Shown here: piece by piece, positions 50,416 through 59,862 of the stretch | How positions within the stretch are numbered: the first letter of the stretch is position 1 | Layout: each line of letters starts with the position of its first letter | From: Streptomyces viridochromogenes | GTDB taxonomy: Bacteria; Actinomycetota; Actinomycetes; Streptomycetales; Streptomycetaceae | Reading direction: 5' to 3' | Assembly: GCF_001270495.1 (NCBI RefSeq) | Contig: NZ_LGUR01000201.1 | Span: 1 to 64,000, forward strand | DNA length: 64,000 nt | The notes under the pieces: generated by a model | Told to the model about the DNA's origin: nothing | Databases searched by the model: none | What the model saw: the letters and a program-made list of their open reading frames with translations, nothing else | Position numbers and translations under genes: made by a program

Positions 50416-52725
50416 CTAGTTCCTCACGATGCGCCACCGGTTGTCGGCAGTGCCGTCGTCCGAGTCCTGGACTGCGAACGCGCCGACAGCGGTGGAGTTG
50501 TTCGCGATGGCGAGCAGCTTGCCGCTGTTCGCGTTGCGGATCTTGTAAGTCCCGTCTCCCTGGTCGAGTAGCGTCCATCGGTGGTCGGCGGTGCCGTTGT
50601 CCGACCACTGCAGGACGGTCGCGTCGTCTGCCGTGGACATGTCCTGGACGCCGAGCACCTTGCCGCTGTGGACATTGCGGAAGCGGAATCCGTTTCCGTC
50701 GGTGATCATGTACCAGTCGTGGTCGGCGGTGCCGTTGTCGGACCACTGCAGCGCGCGGCCACCGTCTGCCGTGGACATGTTCTGGATGCCCAGGAGGAGG
50801 CCGCTGCCCGCGTTGACGAGACGGACGCTGCCGGTGGTGTTCCAGTAGACGGTGTAGTTGTGGCCGTGCGCGTTGTGGAACGGGCCCAGGTTGACGGTGG
50901 AGCCGTTGGCGGTGGCGGTGAAGGCGAGCGAACTGCTGCTGGTCCGTGTGATCGAGGACGTGTTCAGCGACGGCAGGGAACTGAGCGAGGAGTCACCGTA
51001 GTTGCCGGACAGGACCACCGGGCCGTAGGTGATCGCGGCGACGTTCGCGTTGTCGTTGGCCGCTCGCATGACGACCCGCATGGGCAGGCGGACAGTCACC
51101 GTGTCGCCGGAGGTCCAGGAGCGGCTCAGGGTGGCGTAACTGCCGGGCGTGGTGGTGATGTTCTGCGCCGTGCCGTTGACGCTGATGGTGGCCCCGGTGG
51201 TCCAGCTCGGGATGCGGATGCGCATCGCCCAGGTTCCGCTGACGTTGCCGGTGACCTGCAGGGTCGTGGTGTCGCTGTTCGGGTACGACGTGGTCTGGGT
51301 GACCGTGATTCCGCGCTCCGACCAGTTGAGCACCGAGGGCACGAACATGTTCACGATCAGGGTGTTGTCACTGCGGAAGTAGATGGAGTCCATCAGCCTG
51401 GTGTGCATCTCCAGGCCCGTGCCCTGGCAGCACCAGAAGGTGCCGTAGTCGGTGCTCCAGGTGCCGCCGCCCCACGCCGGGCCCACACCGCGTCGGCCTC
51501 CTGGGTTGAGCGGGGTGAAATAGGTGACGTGGCCGTGGTCGTCGGCAGGGTTCTGCTGCCCGATCATCTGGTTCAGCCATGCCCGCTCGTAGTAGTCGAA
51601 CAGCGCCACCCGGTTCGGGTCCAGGGCGAACAGTTCCCGGGTGAGGGTGAGCATGTTGAAGGTGTTGCAGCTTTCGCACGTGTCCTGGTTCAGGAAGCCG
51701 GCGATGGCGTTCGGGGCGCGGAAATGCTCCGCCTGGCTGTTGCCGCCGATGGCATAGGTGTGCGAGTTGACGGTGATGTTCCAGGCGTTGGTGGCGATGT
51801 CCCGGTAGTGGGTCGTGCCGGTGGCCTTGTACTCCCGGGCGGCCCCGATCCACTTGGGTACCTGGGTGTTGGCGTGCAGTCCGTTGAGCTGGTCCTGGTT
51901 GGACGCCAGCGGGTCGAACACCGCGGCGTGGTCGAACCGCCGGGCAACGGTGAGCCACCGCGCGTCGCCTGTCTGCTGGTAGAGGTCGGTCAGCACGGTG
52001 TTCATGCCGCCGAATTCGGTCTGCAGCATGGCCTGCATCTGCTGACCGCTCAGCCGGCCGGTGCGCAAGTCGACCCATCCGGCCAGGGCAAGCAGCACGT
52101 CACGGGCTTGTGTGCTGCCGATGTGGCGCCATACGTCCAGCAGGCCGACGAGTGTCTTGTGGATGGTGTAGTACGGCACGTTGCCGTTGGTCAGGTTCCG
52201 CTGCTCGAGAGCGGTGAAGTCGGACTCGGGGTAGCCGGAGAGGTACCCGGCGTTGAAACCGGCGGCGCTGTTGTTGGCCTGGCATTTGGCCAGCTCCGCG
52301 ACCATGTGGGTTGCCTTGTCCCGGCAGGTGGTGTCCCCGGTCACGGTGTACAGCTGTGCCCATGCCGTGAGGAAGTGCCCTTGGACGTGGGTGCGGAAGG
52401 GGAACGTCGGCGCGTCCCAGCCGCCGTTGGCAGCCGCGCCGTTGGTGGACAGACGGTGGTTGGCGCGGAAGTTGTACAGCAGCCGGTCGACATCGACGAA
52501 TCGCAGGTAGTTCTGTGTGCGGTTCTGGTTGTCCAGCCACCGACTTGCGGTGAGCCGGACCTGGCCGAGTTCGAAGGGGTGCGCCAAGACCCCGATGTCG
52601 GCCCTTGCGGGAGGAACGGCCGCCGCGTGGGCGGGAGATGCGCCCATGAAGGATCCCGTGGCAGATGCGGCGACCGTGGCCCCGGCTACTTGCAGCAGAC
52701 GCCGTCTGCTGACGAAGGAAGACAT
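50416..52725 (-). CDS. Secreted GH127 beta-L-arabinofuranosidase with CBM13
   Basis: 769 residues. ATG at 52725 follows AAAGGAGCAAG; Tat signal (VSRRRLLQVAGATVAAS, cleavage near AHAAA). GH127-type alpha/alpha barrel with the Zn-Cys catalytic centre: Glu and Cys in DTCESCNTFNML, and the CC pair in GTFWCCQGTGLEMH, of which the first Cys is the nucleophile in characterised members. Beta-sandwich (VTYGPVVLSGNYG) and then a ricin-type trefoil (about 640-769: SGLLLGIQNMST, SGKVLGVQDMST, SGKLLAIANNST). Removes beta-L-arabinofuranose, as found on extensin-type glycoproteins or rhamnogalacturonan-II; GH146 is an alternative. It follows the GH43 gene by about 80 bases with no operator between, so probably co-transcribed. 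Confidence 0.88.
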   Translation of the reverse strand: MSSFVSRRRLLQVAGATVAASATGSFMGASPAHAAAVPPARADIGVLAHPFELGQVRLTASRWLDNQNRTQNYLRFVDVDRLLYNFRANHRLSTNGAAANGGWDAPTFPFRTHVQGHFLTAWAQLYTVTGDTTCRDKATHMVAELAKCQANNSAAGFNAGYLSGYPESDFTALEQRNLTNGNVPYYTIHKTLVGLLDVWRHIGSTQARDVLLALAGWVDLRTGRLSGQQMQAMLQTEFGGMNTVLTDLYQQTGDARWLTVARRFDHAAVFDPLASNQDQLNGLHANTQVPKWIGAAREYKATGTTHYRDIATNAWNITVNSHTYAIGGNSQAEHFRAPNAIAGFLNQDTCESCNTFNMLTLTRELFALDPNRVALFDYYERAWLNQMIGQQNPADDHGHVTYFTPLNPGGRRGVGPAWGGGTWSTDYGTFWCCQGTGLEMHTRLMDSIYFRSDNTLIVNMFVPSVLNWSERGITVTQTTSYPNSDTTTLQVTGNVSGTWAMRIRIPSWTTGATISVNGTAQNITTTPGSYATLSRSWTSGDTVTVRLPMRVVMRAANDNANVAAITYGPVVLSGNYGDSSLSSLPSLNTSSITRTSSSSLAFTATANGSTVNLGPFHNAHGHNYTVYWNTTGSVRLVNAGSGLLLGIQNMSTADGGRALQWSDNGTADHDWYMITDGNGFRFRNVHSGKVLGVQDMSTADDATVLQWSDNGTADHRWTLLDQGDGTYKIRNANSGKLLAIANNSTAVGAFAVQDSDDGTADNRWRIVRN

Positions 52726-52805
52726 CTTGCTCCTTTCGATGACGAGAGAGCGATTGCTTGGTCGTTGACACCCGGCGAGACTTCCGCCTCCACTCCTCAG
52801 GGTCC

Positions 52806-54858
52806 CTAGCCGGTGACGCGATGGAAGGTCCATCGCTGGTTGGAACTGCCGACGTCGCGGTATTGGATCAGCGCGACACCGTCGGCCGTACTGCCTCCCT
52901 TGACGTCGAGCACCTTGCCGCTGTTGCGGTTGACCAGGACGAACTCGCCCCCGGTCTGCGGGCGCAGCTGCCACTGCTGGCTCGTCCGGCCGTCGGCGGT
53001 CATCTGCACGACCGCCGCGCCGTCCGTCGTCGAGGACCCCGCCACGTCGAGCACCTTGCCGCTGCGGACACAGGCGATGGTGTGGTAGCCGTCCCCCGAG
53101 GACTGGAAGGCCCACTGCTGGTTCGACGCGCCGGTGTCGGGCCACTGGATGACGGCGGCGCCGTCCGCGTTCGACGCACGGTAGAGTTCGGCGACCTTGC
53201 CGCTGCGCACGCTGACGCACGTGTAGACCTTGGTGGGCGCGATGGTGTACTGCACCGAGTCGACGTCGACGTAGCCGGTGCTGTTCGGGTTGTAGGTGTA
53301 GAGGCCGACCCGGTCACCGCGGTATCCGCCCCAGGTGAGCTGGTAGGTGCCGCTGAACGAGGAAAAGACGTTTCCGTCGAGGCTGTAGGAGAACCGGCTG
53401 ACTCCGTTGACGTCCCAGGTGGTGCGCAGCCACACGGCGTTCTGCGTGATCGCCGGACCGTAGGTCAGAGTGCCGTCGGCGTTGTGCGCGATCGTGGTGG
53501 TGGTCCCGGAGCGCCGGACGCCCAACCCGGCGTAGGTGGCGGCGTAGTGGCACAGCCCGGCGTGCTGGCCGTCGGCGAGCCCGGCCAGTTCCAGGCGGAC
53601 GGTCACCGTCGCGCCGCCCGCCGTGCGCAGCACCCGCTGGGTGAGGGTGTTCCCCACCTTGGTCAGGTTGTCGGCCACCAGCGGGGCGAACGCCTTCAAG
53701 CGAAGGTAGCCGAGGCGTTCGGTCAACGACCACCGGTCCGCGCGCGGCTGGTAGTTCCACTCCCACTGCGGCCCCAGACGGGTGTCGGTGAACAGGTCGC
53801 TGGTCACCACGGGGGGGCAGCGCGTCGACCGGTATACCGGGCGTGCCGCCGACGGGCACCCGGCCGGTCCACACCATGGTGCCGATGCCGTCCGCGCCCA
53901 CCTCGCCCAGGATCGGCCAGCCGTCCACCCAGGTCACCGGCAGCAGGGAGAGCACGCGCCCCTCCCAGCGTCCGGTGCCGTGATGGGTGATCCAGTACCA
54001 GGCGCCGTCCGGAGCCTGCACCAGCCCGCCCTGGTTGGGCTCGCGGTCCACCGAGGGGGAGACGTGCTGCAACTGCCGGGTCTCGAACGGGCCGTAGAGA
54101 CTGGAGCCGCGGTTCATCATGACCACCCGGCCCTCGGACTCCACCTCGCTGAACAGGTGGTAGTAGACACCGCTGATCTTGTACAGCTTGTTGGCCTCGC
54201 TGCCCCGCGACTGGTGGATGACCGTGGACGGGCCGACCAGCGACTTGCCGTCCTCGGACAGCTTGAACAGGTGCACCTTGTAGCTGTCCGCGTAGTGCGT
54301 GGTGACCAGGTAGCCCTGACCGTCGTCGTCCCAGAACGGGCACACGTCGTTCCAGCCGGAGATCCGCCACAGTGAGTGCAACGGCTCCCACGGCCCGGCC
54401 GGCGACGAGGCCGACGTCATGAAGAAGCCCTCGTCGGGCGTGTTGAAGTACAGCCAGTACCGCCCCGCGTGGAAGCGGAGGGCGCCGGCCCACACGCCAC
54501 GGCCGTAGCGGTTCATCCGGTCCCAGTTCAACTCCGGTCCGATCCGGGTGACATCGTCGACCGCGCCGCCGAGCGTGCGCCAGTTGACCAGGTCCTTCGA
54601 GTGCAGGACGGCCATGCCGGGCGAGTACCCGAACGTGCTGGTGATGCCGTAGTAGTCGGAGCCGACCCGGATGCAGTCCCAGTCGCTGAAGTCGCCCGGG
54701 AGGATGGGATTGACGTAGGTGCCGTCGCCCTGGTCGCCCCACGTGCCGGCCGGAGGTACGGCCGCCGCCGCCCTGCTCGGGGGTAGCAGGCCCGGCAGCA
54801 CGAGCGCCCCGGCGCCGACCGCGGCGAGCCGGCCGAGCTGTCGTCTGGTGATGTCCAA
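52806..54858 (-). pseudogene. Secreted GH43-CBM13, interrupted by one frameshift in a seven-base C tract
   Basis: The first frame (TTG 54858 with AAAGGA upstream; ATG 54882 is the alternative) has a Tat signal (ITRRQLGRLAAVGAGALVL), then GH43: FSDWDCIRVGSDYYG, GWNDVCPFWDDDGQG, SRGSEANKLYKISGVYY, REPNQGGLVQAPDG. At 53811-53817 (seven G on the plus strand) the frame changes; dropping one base restores VDALPPVVTSDLFTDTRLGP. The second frame carries the GH43 C-terminal sandwich and a ricin-type CBM13 (SGKVAELYRAS, SGKVLDVAGSS, SGKVLDVKGGS) to the stop at 52806. Everything else looks intact, so a sequencing error, recent mutation or phase-variable tract are all possible. Confidence 0.8.
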
Positions 54859-55051
54859 GAACCGTCCTTTGTCAGAAGTCATCGCGTGGACGGGCGGTTT
54901 TCCCACGCGAAACGCCGCCTGGACCTCGAGGGCGTCGAAGTCCGGTGTCCAGGCGGTGGGGTTGGGGAAGGGCTCGCGCCTGGAAAGCGCGCGGTTCGGG
55001 GCATGGGGGGTGGGTTCCTTCCGGAGGCGGGACCGCTCTCGCACCGCGAAT

Positions 55052-55080
55052 GACCGATATTCCGAACGTGGGTCGAATTG
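55052..55080 (-). promoter_or_regulatory. Arabinose-type operator (site F) before GH43-CBM13/GH127
   Basis: Minus strand GTTCGGAATATCGGTC with the adjacent half-repeat TTCGACCCAC. About 195 bases upstream of the GH43 start at 54858. Confidence 0.6.
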
Positions 55081-55250
55081 CCGGACGGGGCCGGCGCCGA
55101 ACGTAAAGGGTGTCCCGTACGGAAGTCAACGTGTGTGACAGTGCGGCTTCTTCGATATCCGGGCGGCGCGAAATGCACCGAACGGTACTCGTCGGAAACA
55201 TTGACGGAACCGCGGCCCAAACCTATCTTCTGCTCGAAGTTCCGCACGCT

Positions 55251-55266
55251 GGTCGTTATTTCGAAC
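55251..55266 (-). promoter_or_regulatory. Arabinose-type operator (site G) before GH43-CBM42
   Basis: Minus strand GTTCGAAATAACGACC; 59 bases before the TTG start at 55325 of the plus-strand gene. A further TTCGATATCC at 55150 may be a degenerate extra copy in this divergent region. Confidence 0.6.
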
Positions 55267-55324
55267 AATCGCATCCCTCGTCACGGCGATCGGCCCAGCG
55301 GACTGGCCGAGCCCGGAGGAAGAG

Positions 55325-56683
55325 TTGAACAGAACCGTAAGAAAGCTGCTCGCCCTGCTGGGCCCGCTGCTGCTGGTCCTGCTGGGCGGCGCCGTCTTTG
55401 AGGGCACCGCCTCCGCCGCCGCCCCGCCGGCCGGGCAGGCCACGCGGTACACGATGACCGCGTTCACCAACAGCAGTGAGTCGAACCTGTATGTGTACGA
55501 CTCGCCGGACGCCACCGGATTCGCCCTGCAGAAAGGCCCCGCCTACACCCCGCCGTCCGGGCTGATCCGGGACCCCAGCATCTTCAAGCACACCGACGGC
55601 TACTACTACCTCACTTACACCACCAACTGGACGGGGAACACGATCGGTTTCGCCCGGAGCACCGACCGGGTGAACTGGACGTTCCTGTACAACTACACGA
55701 TCCCGATCAGCGGGCTGACCCGCACCTGGGCGCCTGAGTGGTTCATCGACACCGACGGCAGCGTCAACGTCATCGTGTCCCTGACGGCGGCGAGCACCGC
55801 CACCCACTTCACCGCCTACAAGATCACGGCGACCAACGCAGCGCTGACCACCTGGTCCGCGCCCACCCAGCTGTCCGGTATCGGCCCGAACTACATCGAC
55901 ACCTTCATCGTCAAGGTCGGCTCCACCTACCACGCGTTCACCAAGAACGAGACGACGAAGTACATCGAGTACGCCACCGCCTCCAGCCTCACCGGCCCCT
56001 ACACCCTGCGTAAGACGGGCGACTGGGCCGGCTTCGGCGACTGGGTCGAGGGTCCGGCCCTGGTCCAGCTCGACAACGGCGGCTGGCGCATCCACTACGA
56101 CGGCTACCGCGCCGGGAAGTACTGGTACAGCGACAGCTACGACAACTTCGCCACCTGGTCCGCGCCCACCGAGGTGCCCGGGCTGTCCGGCTTCATCCGC
56201 CACGCCACCGTGCTGAAGGAGACAGTCCCCGGCGGTGTCACCCTGCCCACCAACGCCACCAGGTCGCTGCGGTCGGTCAACTACCCCGACCGGTACGCCG
56301 TGGCACGCTCCGACAGCCTCGGCTACATCGACCCGGTGAGCACCTCCAGCAGCGCCGCCGTCAAGCAGAGCGCCACCTTCACCGTCGTACCCGGCCTCGC
56401 CGACGCCAACTGTTACTCCTTCCGCGACTCCTCCGGCCGCTATCTCCGCCACTGGGACTTCCGGGTCCGCTTCGACAGCAGTAATGGCACCGACACCTTC
56501 AAGAAGGACGCCACCTACTGCGCCCGCCCGGGCAGCGCCTCCGGCTCCGTCCGCCTGGAGTCTTACAACTACCCCGGCCGCTACATCCGCCACTACAACT
56601 ACTCCCTGCGCGTGGACCCCTACCAGAACACCGACACGTTCCGCGCCGACAGCTCCTTCACGGTGGTCAGCCCCTGGGCCTGA
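55325..56683 (+). CDS. Secreted GH43 with C-terminal CBM42
   Basis: 452 residues. TTG start at 55325 supported by GGAGGAAGAG and a Sec signal (MNRTVRKLLALLGPLLLVLL, cleavage near ASAAA). GH43 propeller: base Asp in PSGLIRDPSIFKHTDG, NYIDTFIVKVG, acid Glu in FGDWVEGPALVQLDNGG. From about residue 310 a CBM42: SVNYPDRYAVARS (degenerate first repeat), DSSGRYLRHWDFRV, SYNYPGRYIRHYNYSL. An arabinose-specific exoenzyme, probably arabinofuranosidase; the substrate bond cannot be read. The terminator downstream is inside the duplicated repeat. Confidence 0.88.
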   Translation: MNRTVRKLLALLGPLLLVLLGGAVFEGTASAAAPPAGQATRYTMTAFTNSSESNLYVYDSPDATGFALQKGPAYTPPSGLIRDPSIFKHTDGYYYLTYTTNWTGNTIGFARSTDRVNWTFLYNYTIPISGLTRTWAPEWFIDTDGSVNVIVSLTAASTATHFTAYKITATNAALTTWSAPTQLSGIGPNYIDTFIVKVGSTYHAFTKNETTKYIEYATASSLTGPYTLRKTGDWAGFGDWVEGPALVQLDNGGWRIHYDGYRAGKYWYSDSYDNFATWSAPTEVPGLSGFIRHATVLKETVPGGVTLPTNATRSLRSVNYPDRYAVARSDSLGYIDPVSTSSSAAVKQSATFTVVPGLADANCYSFRDSSGRYLRHWDFRVRFDSSNGTDTFKKDATYCARPGSASGSVRLESYNYPGRYIRHYNYSLRVDPYQNTDTFRADSSFTVVSPWA

Positions 56684-56693
56684 CCTGTCCGCG

Positions 56694-56964
56694 ATGTTCT
56701 CCCGGGATCTGAGCCCGGAGAGGGCTCAGATCCCGGGCTCGGGGTTCATCCGGTGGTCAGAGTGGTCCACTTCTGGTTGGAGCCGCCGTTGCAGTCCCAC
56801 AGCACGAGCTGTGTGCCGTCGGCCGTGGAGGAGCCCGGAGCATCGAGGCAGCGGCCGGAGGTGGGGTTGCGGTATCCGCCGTTGTAGGGCTGCCAGACCT
56901 GGTTGGCACCGCCGTGGCAGGTCCAGAGCTGCACCTTGGTGCCGTTGGCGGTGGCCCCGTCGGC
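56694..56964. repeat. Right copy of the ~270-bp inverted repeat
   Basis: Reverse complement of 4228-4498 with about seven mismatches, including the 16-bp terminator stem, the stop codon and the last ~75 codons of a CBM13. Similarity ends at the integrase remnant near 56967. Confidence 0.85.
56701..56737. terminator. Hairpin terminator shared by GH43-CBM42 and the CBM13 fragment
   Basis: CCCGGGATCTGAGCCC (56701-56716) and GGGCTCAGATCCCGGG (56722-56737), loop GGAGA. It lies 17 bases after the GH43 stop and now ends transcription from the left, although it belongs to the minus-strand CBM13 fragment. Confidence 0.85.
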
Positions 56965-56967
56965 GGT
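56746..56967 (-). pseudogene. Isolated CBM13 tail (duplicate of the SGNH gene 3' end)
   Basis: Minus strand reads ATANGTKVQLWTCHGGANQV to SNQKWTTLTTG and stop, nearly identical to the C-terminus of the SGNH-CBM13 protein at 3340-4446. There is no start, signal or catalytic domain; upstream it is joined to an integrase fragment. Confidence 0.85.
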
Positions 56968-57251
56968 GCTGGCTGCAGGCTGCCCGGAGTGTTGTTTCGC
57001 GCCGTCTGCCTGTCGATTTCCGTGAGTACCCTGTCCAGGCAATCGCGGGCTTCCTGCCAGGTGGGAAAGGCCGGTCGTTTCTCTTTCCCCGAGCAGTCGG
57101 CGTACCGGGCCTGCCAGCGATGGCCTCGACCGTGGTCCGCAGACGGATACCGAGGCTGCTGCGGCGTGCCGCATTTGCACGGCGCGTCACCGCGTTCTGG
57201 TTTCGGATATGTCTTGTGCCAGCGATCGAACGGCTCTCTTTGTTTGCTCAT
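56968..57251 (-). pseudogene. N-terminal remnant of a tyrosine integrase
   Basis: From ATG 57251: MSKQREPFDRWHKTYPKPE, CKCGTPQQPRYPSADHGRGH, RWQARYADCSGKEKRPAFPT, WQEARDCLDRVLTEID. This is the N-terminal (zinc-ribbon-like/AP2-like, arm-DNA-binding) part of AICE/phage integrases of Streptomyces. After about 85 residues it runs straight into the CBM13 duplicate. The remaining core and catalytic domain are missing here; a matching C-terminal part lies at 5051-5345 on the same strand. Confidence 0.75.
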
Positions 57252-57701
57252 GTGCCCGGCGTAGATGTTGTTGTGTCAGGTTGAGGGGTGGCGACTTGGC
57301 TGCGGAGGCGTTTTTCTCTGGACGACGGCGATCAGTGAGCCTCTTTCATCCTGTGCTGCAGGGGTGAAATGGGCTGGTCAACAGGGGTGGTGACGTGGCA
57401 GAGCCCCTCGTCGTTGGCGTGGTGATCTCACTCATCACACCGGCGGCCGAGGGGCTCTGTTGGTTCCGTATCCTTCCAATACGGGGTGTCAGCCCGAACC
57501 GGAGGCTCTGAAGGGGTCTTCGCGGAAGGCCGGCTGTTCGATCGAGCGCAGTGGCTGCGGGACTTCGGTGGATGCTTTGTATCCTTCCGGCTCAGCGAAG
57601 CCCAAGCATGGACGGGCACCTCTCGGTGATCTGTGGCTGCTGCCCTCGCTCGGGTGCGGTGGATCCGTGGGTGCCGGGGGGACGCTTCGACTACTTCCGG
57701 C
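57252..57701. other. Unassigned stretch between integrase and transposase remnants
   Basis: No convincing gene in about 450 bases. It holds an inverted repeat, CAGAGCCCCTCG (57399-57410) and CGAGGGGCTCTG (57448-57459), around GTGATCTCACTCATCACAC, which could be a terminator or a mobile-element end. The minus frame 57757-57428 is open but unrecognised. Confidence 0.4.
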
Positions 57702-58739
57702 TCATGAAGCCTTTTGTAGGGACCGGCGCCTCCCGGCGCGCTCGGATCTGCCATCACCCGAGCGGGCGTGTACTCGTGGCGCTTGTGATGCGGGCCCGCT
57801 GCACGGTGACCCCTCGAATTTCGGCGCCAGACGCCTCAAGACGGACCTGACGGTGTTGCGGGCCAGCCCCAGCTCACGGCCGATCGCTCTCAACCCAACT
57901 CCCTTGTCGAGAAGGGCATGGACGGCGGAGTGCTGTTCTCGGATCCGGTCGGAAAGCCTACCGGCTGTCCGCGGTCCCGCTGCGGAGATCGGTTCGAACT
58001 CCAGCGTCTCCATGGCCGCAGAGACCTGGACCGCGGCGGAGTCGTGCGGTTCGCGGAGCAGGGCGCGATGCTGGACGACGGTCTTCTCGACGGCCTCGGC
58101 GAGGTTCGACCAGATGTGCCACCGATCCGCGACATGGACTGCCTCCGGGGCACCGATTCGCGCGGCCTCGGCATGGGCGGCGGAGCGGTCTCGGCAGATC
58201 ACTTCGACTCCAGGGTGATCGGCGAGCCACCGGGCCACCGTCGATATCGTGCGGTCCGGCGGCAGGTCGACGGGTCGACGGGTCTCAATGTCGATCAGGA
58301 TCGTGCCGTAGTTGTGCACCTTGCGCAGCGCGAACTCGTCCACCCCAAGGACACGCGGCGTCGTCGTCGGGCTCCGGCAGGCGGCGAATCAGCCGCAGCA
58401 GCGTCGACCTGCTCACCCCAGCCGTCAGGGTTTGCGACAAGCGGGCGCCAGCCCGACCGGCCAGCATCACCGCCAGGCGTTCGAGGACTGTCTGCAGACC
58501 GGTACTTCGCCGCCCGTGCCGGAAGGCGAGCCCGTCGACCTGCTCGGCGAAGATCGCCTGGCGACAAGCGCGTTCACGGCAGCGGAACCGAGCACCTGTA
58601 ACATAATCAACACCGGACGACCGCCGACCGCGCTGTCGGCGAGCCGACGTACGTACCGGCTGTGAACCCGGGACGACAGTGTCCCGCACGCCGGACACGC
58701 AGCCTGCTCAGCACCCGTCCGAGCCCGCACAGTCACCAA
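57702..58739 (-). pseudogene. Decayed ISL3-family transposase
   Basis: Three minus-strand frames in order: ACPACGTLSSRVHSRYVRRL (zinc-finger N-terminus); RFRCRERACRQAIFAEQVDG...LAVMLAGRAGARLS; then VDEFALRKVHNYGTILIDIE, GVEVICRDRSAAHAEAARIG, AVHVADRWHIWSNLAEAVEK (DDE core). Frameshifts lie near 58620 and 58340, and the C-terminal third after LRRLAPKF is missing. ISL3 transposases are normally 430-540 residues. The likely right terminal region is near 58840-58890 (CTGGCACTGAAAGTGATCCAGAGCC region). It cannot transpose by itself. Confidence 0.85.
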
Positions 58740-59104
58740 CTCGCCATCACACGGCGTTTTCGACCTCTACACCCTCGACCCGGTGGAACCACAGGTCCTG
58801 GAGGAGCACATCACCCACGGCCGTTCATGATCGCGGTTTCGGTGACCCTCCGGGCCCTGGCACTGAAAGTGATCCAGAGCCAGGATTCGAGCGACGCCGA
58901 GACGTGATCCGGGTCGGACCTATGTCAGCCGTTCTCCACGTCGGCGGCTGTGAAGTTGTCGAGCATCGCTGCTGACGCCGAGAAAGCCCGACGGTGCGGT
59001 GACGCAGGCGCTGCGACAGCTCGGGCTTCCACCGGCACCGCGCGGTTACATGCAACGGCGGCACGTGAGGCACCGTCGCCACGAGACATGACGGGGCAGT
59101 CGTG
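58740..59104. other. Gene-free stretch between ISL3 remnant and aztA
   Basis: About 365 bases with no supported gene; the first 150 bases are probably the ISL3 right end and the remainder lies downstream of aztA. No clear terminator was found for aztA. Confidence 0.4.
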
Positions 59105-59839
59105 TCAGGCCGGTTGCCAGATCTGAGCGAGTGCCGAGGCGGTGAGGAGTTGTTCGGGGTGCCCCTGTCCTGCCAGGTGGCCGTCGCGGAGCAGGAGGCA
59201 GGCGTCCGCCGAGCGTGCGGCTTCGAGGTCATGGGTGGCGTGGACGACGGTCACCCCATCGGCGACCAGCTCCGTCAGCAACGCGGTGATTCGATCTTTC
59301 GCATCGAGGTCGAGTCCCGTGGTCGGTTCGTCCAGGAGGAGCAGATCTGACTCCTGGGCGAGTCCTTGGGCGATCAGGGCGCGCTGCCGCTGTCCGCCGG
59401 ACAGTTCTCCGAGTTGACGGGTGGCGAGGTCGGTGATGCCGAGCCTCTCCATGGACTGGTCCACGGTGGCGCGATCCTGTCGGGTCAGTCGGCGCCACGG
59501 TCCGCGGTCGCCCCAGCGCCCCATCTCCACCGTCTGCCTGACTGTCAGCGGCAGTACGTCAGCGACGGCGCTGCGCTGCGGGACGAACGCCGACGGCCGG
59601 TTGCCGACGTGGTGGAGTCGGCCTGATGTGGGTTGGATCACTCCGGCAATTACGCCGAGCAGGGTCGACTTCCCGCTTCCGTTGGGGCCGACGAGTGCGG
59701 TGACCGCCAACGCCGGTATTTCCGCGTCGAGTTGATGCAGGACGGGGCGGCCGGGGTATCCGGCGGAGAGCTCCGTGAAGCGGACCCGGAGCGTCCTGGC
59801 CTCGGTGAGGGCGGGAGGGGGCCCCTGCGTTTTGAACAT
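59105..59839 (-). CDS. aztA: Zinc ABC transporter ATP-binding protein
   Basis: Powers zinc import with AztB. ABC ATPase of about 244 residues: Walker A ALVGPNGSGKST, Q-loop AFVPQRS, signature QLGELSGGQRQRALIAQG, Walker B DLLLLDEPTTGLDL, switch His in VVHATHDLEAA. Two ATGs are possible (59848, 59839). The one at 59848 lies inside the TATAAT box on this strand, so 59839, seven bases beyond that box, is preferred and implies a leaderless mRNA. It is divergent from aztB with only about 23 bases between starts, which hold the Zur-like box and both -10 boxes. Confidence 0.9.
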   Translation of the reverse strand: MFKTQGPPPALTEARTLRVRFTELSAGYPGRPVLHQLDAEIPALAVTALVGPNGSGKSTLLGVIAGVIQPTSGRLHHVGNRPSAFVPQRSAVADVLPLTVRQTVEMGRWGDRGPWRRLTRQDRATVDQSMERLGITDLATRQLGELSGGQRQRALIAQGLAQESDLLLLDEPTTGLDLDAKDRITALLTELVADGVTVVHATHDLEAARSADACLLLRDGHLAGQGHPEQLLTASALAQIWQPA

Positions 59840-59847
59840 GGTTTTCA
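59833..59847. promoter_or_regulatory. Zur-like operator
   Basis: Plus strand TGAACATGGTTTTCA; the minus strand TGAAAACCATGTTCA matches the Streptomyces Zur consensus TGAAAATGATTTTCA at 12 of 15 positions. It overlaps the aztA start and -10 region, so zinc-replete Zur would shut off both directions. Confidence 0.75.
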
Positions 59848-59854
59848 TTATAGT
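59847..59854. promoter_or_regulatory. Overlapping divergent -10 boxes for aztA and aztB
   Basis: Minus strand TATAAT (59852-59847) is seven bases before ATG 59839; plus strand TATAGT (59849-59854) is eight bases before ATG 59863. Both distances fit transcription starting at the A of the start codon. Confidence 0.6.
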
Positions 59855-59862
59855 CTGCTTAC

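Noticed and set aside
57399..57459. Left terminal repeat of the ISL3 element
   Set aside because: The transposase is truncated before this point, and no matching inverted copy with target duplication was found on the right side; listed only as an unassigned repeat.
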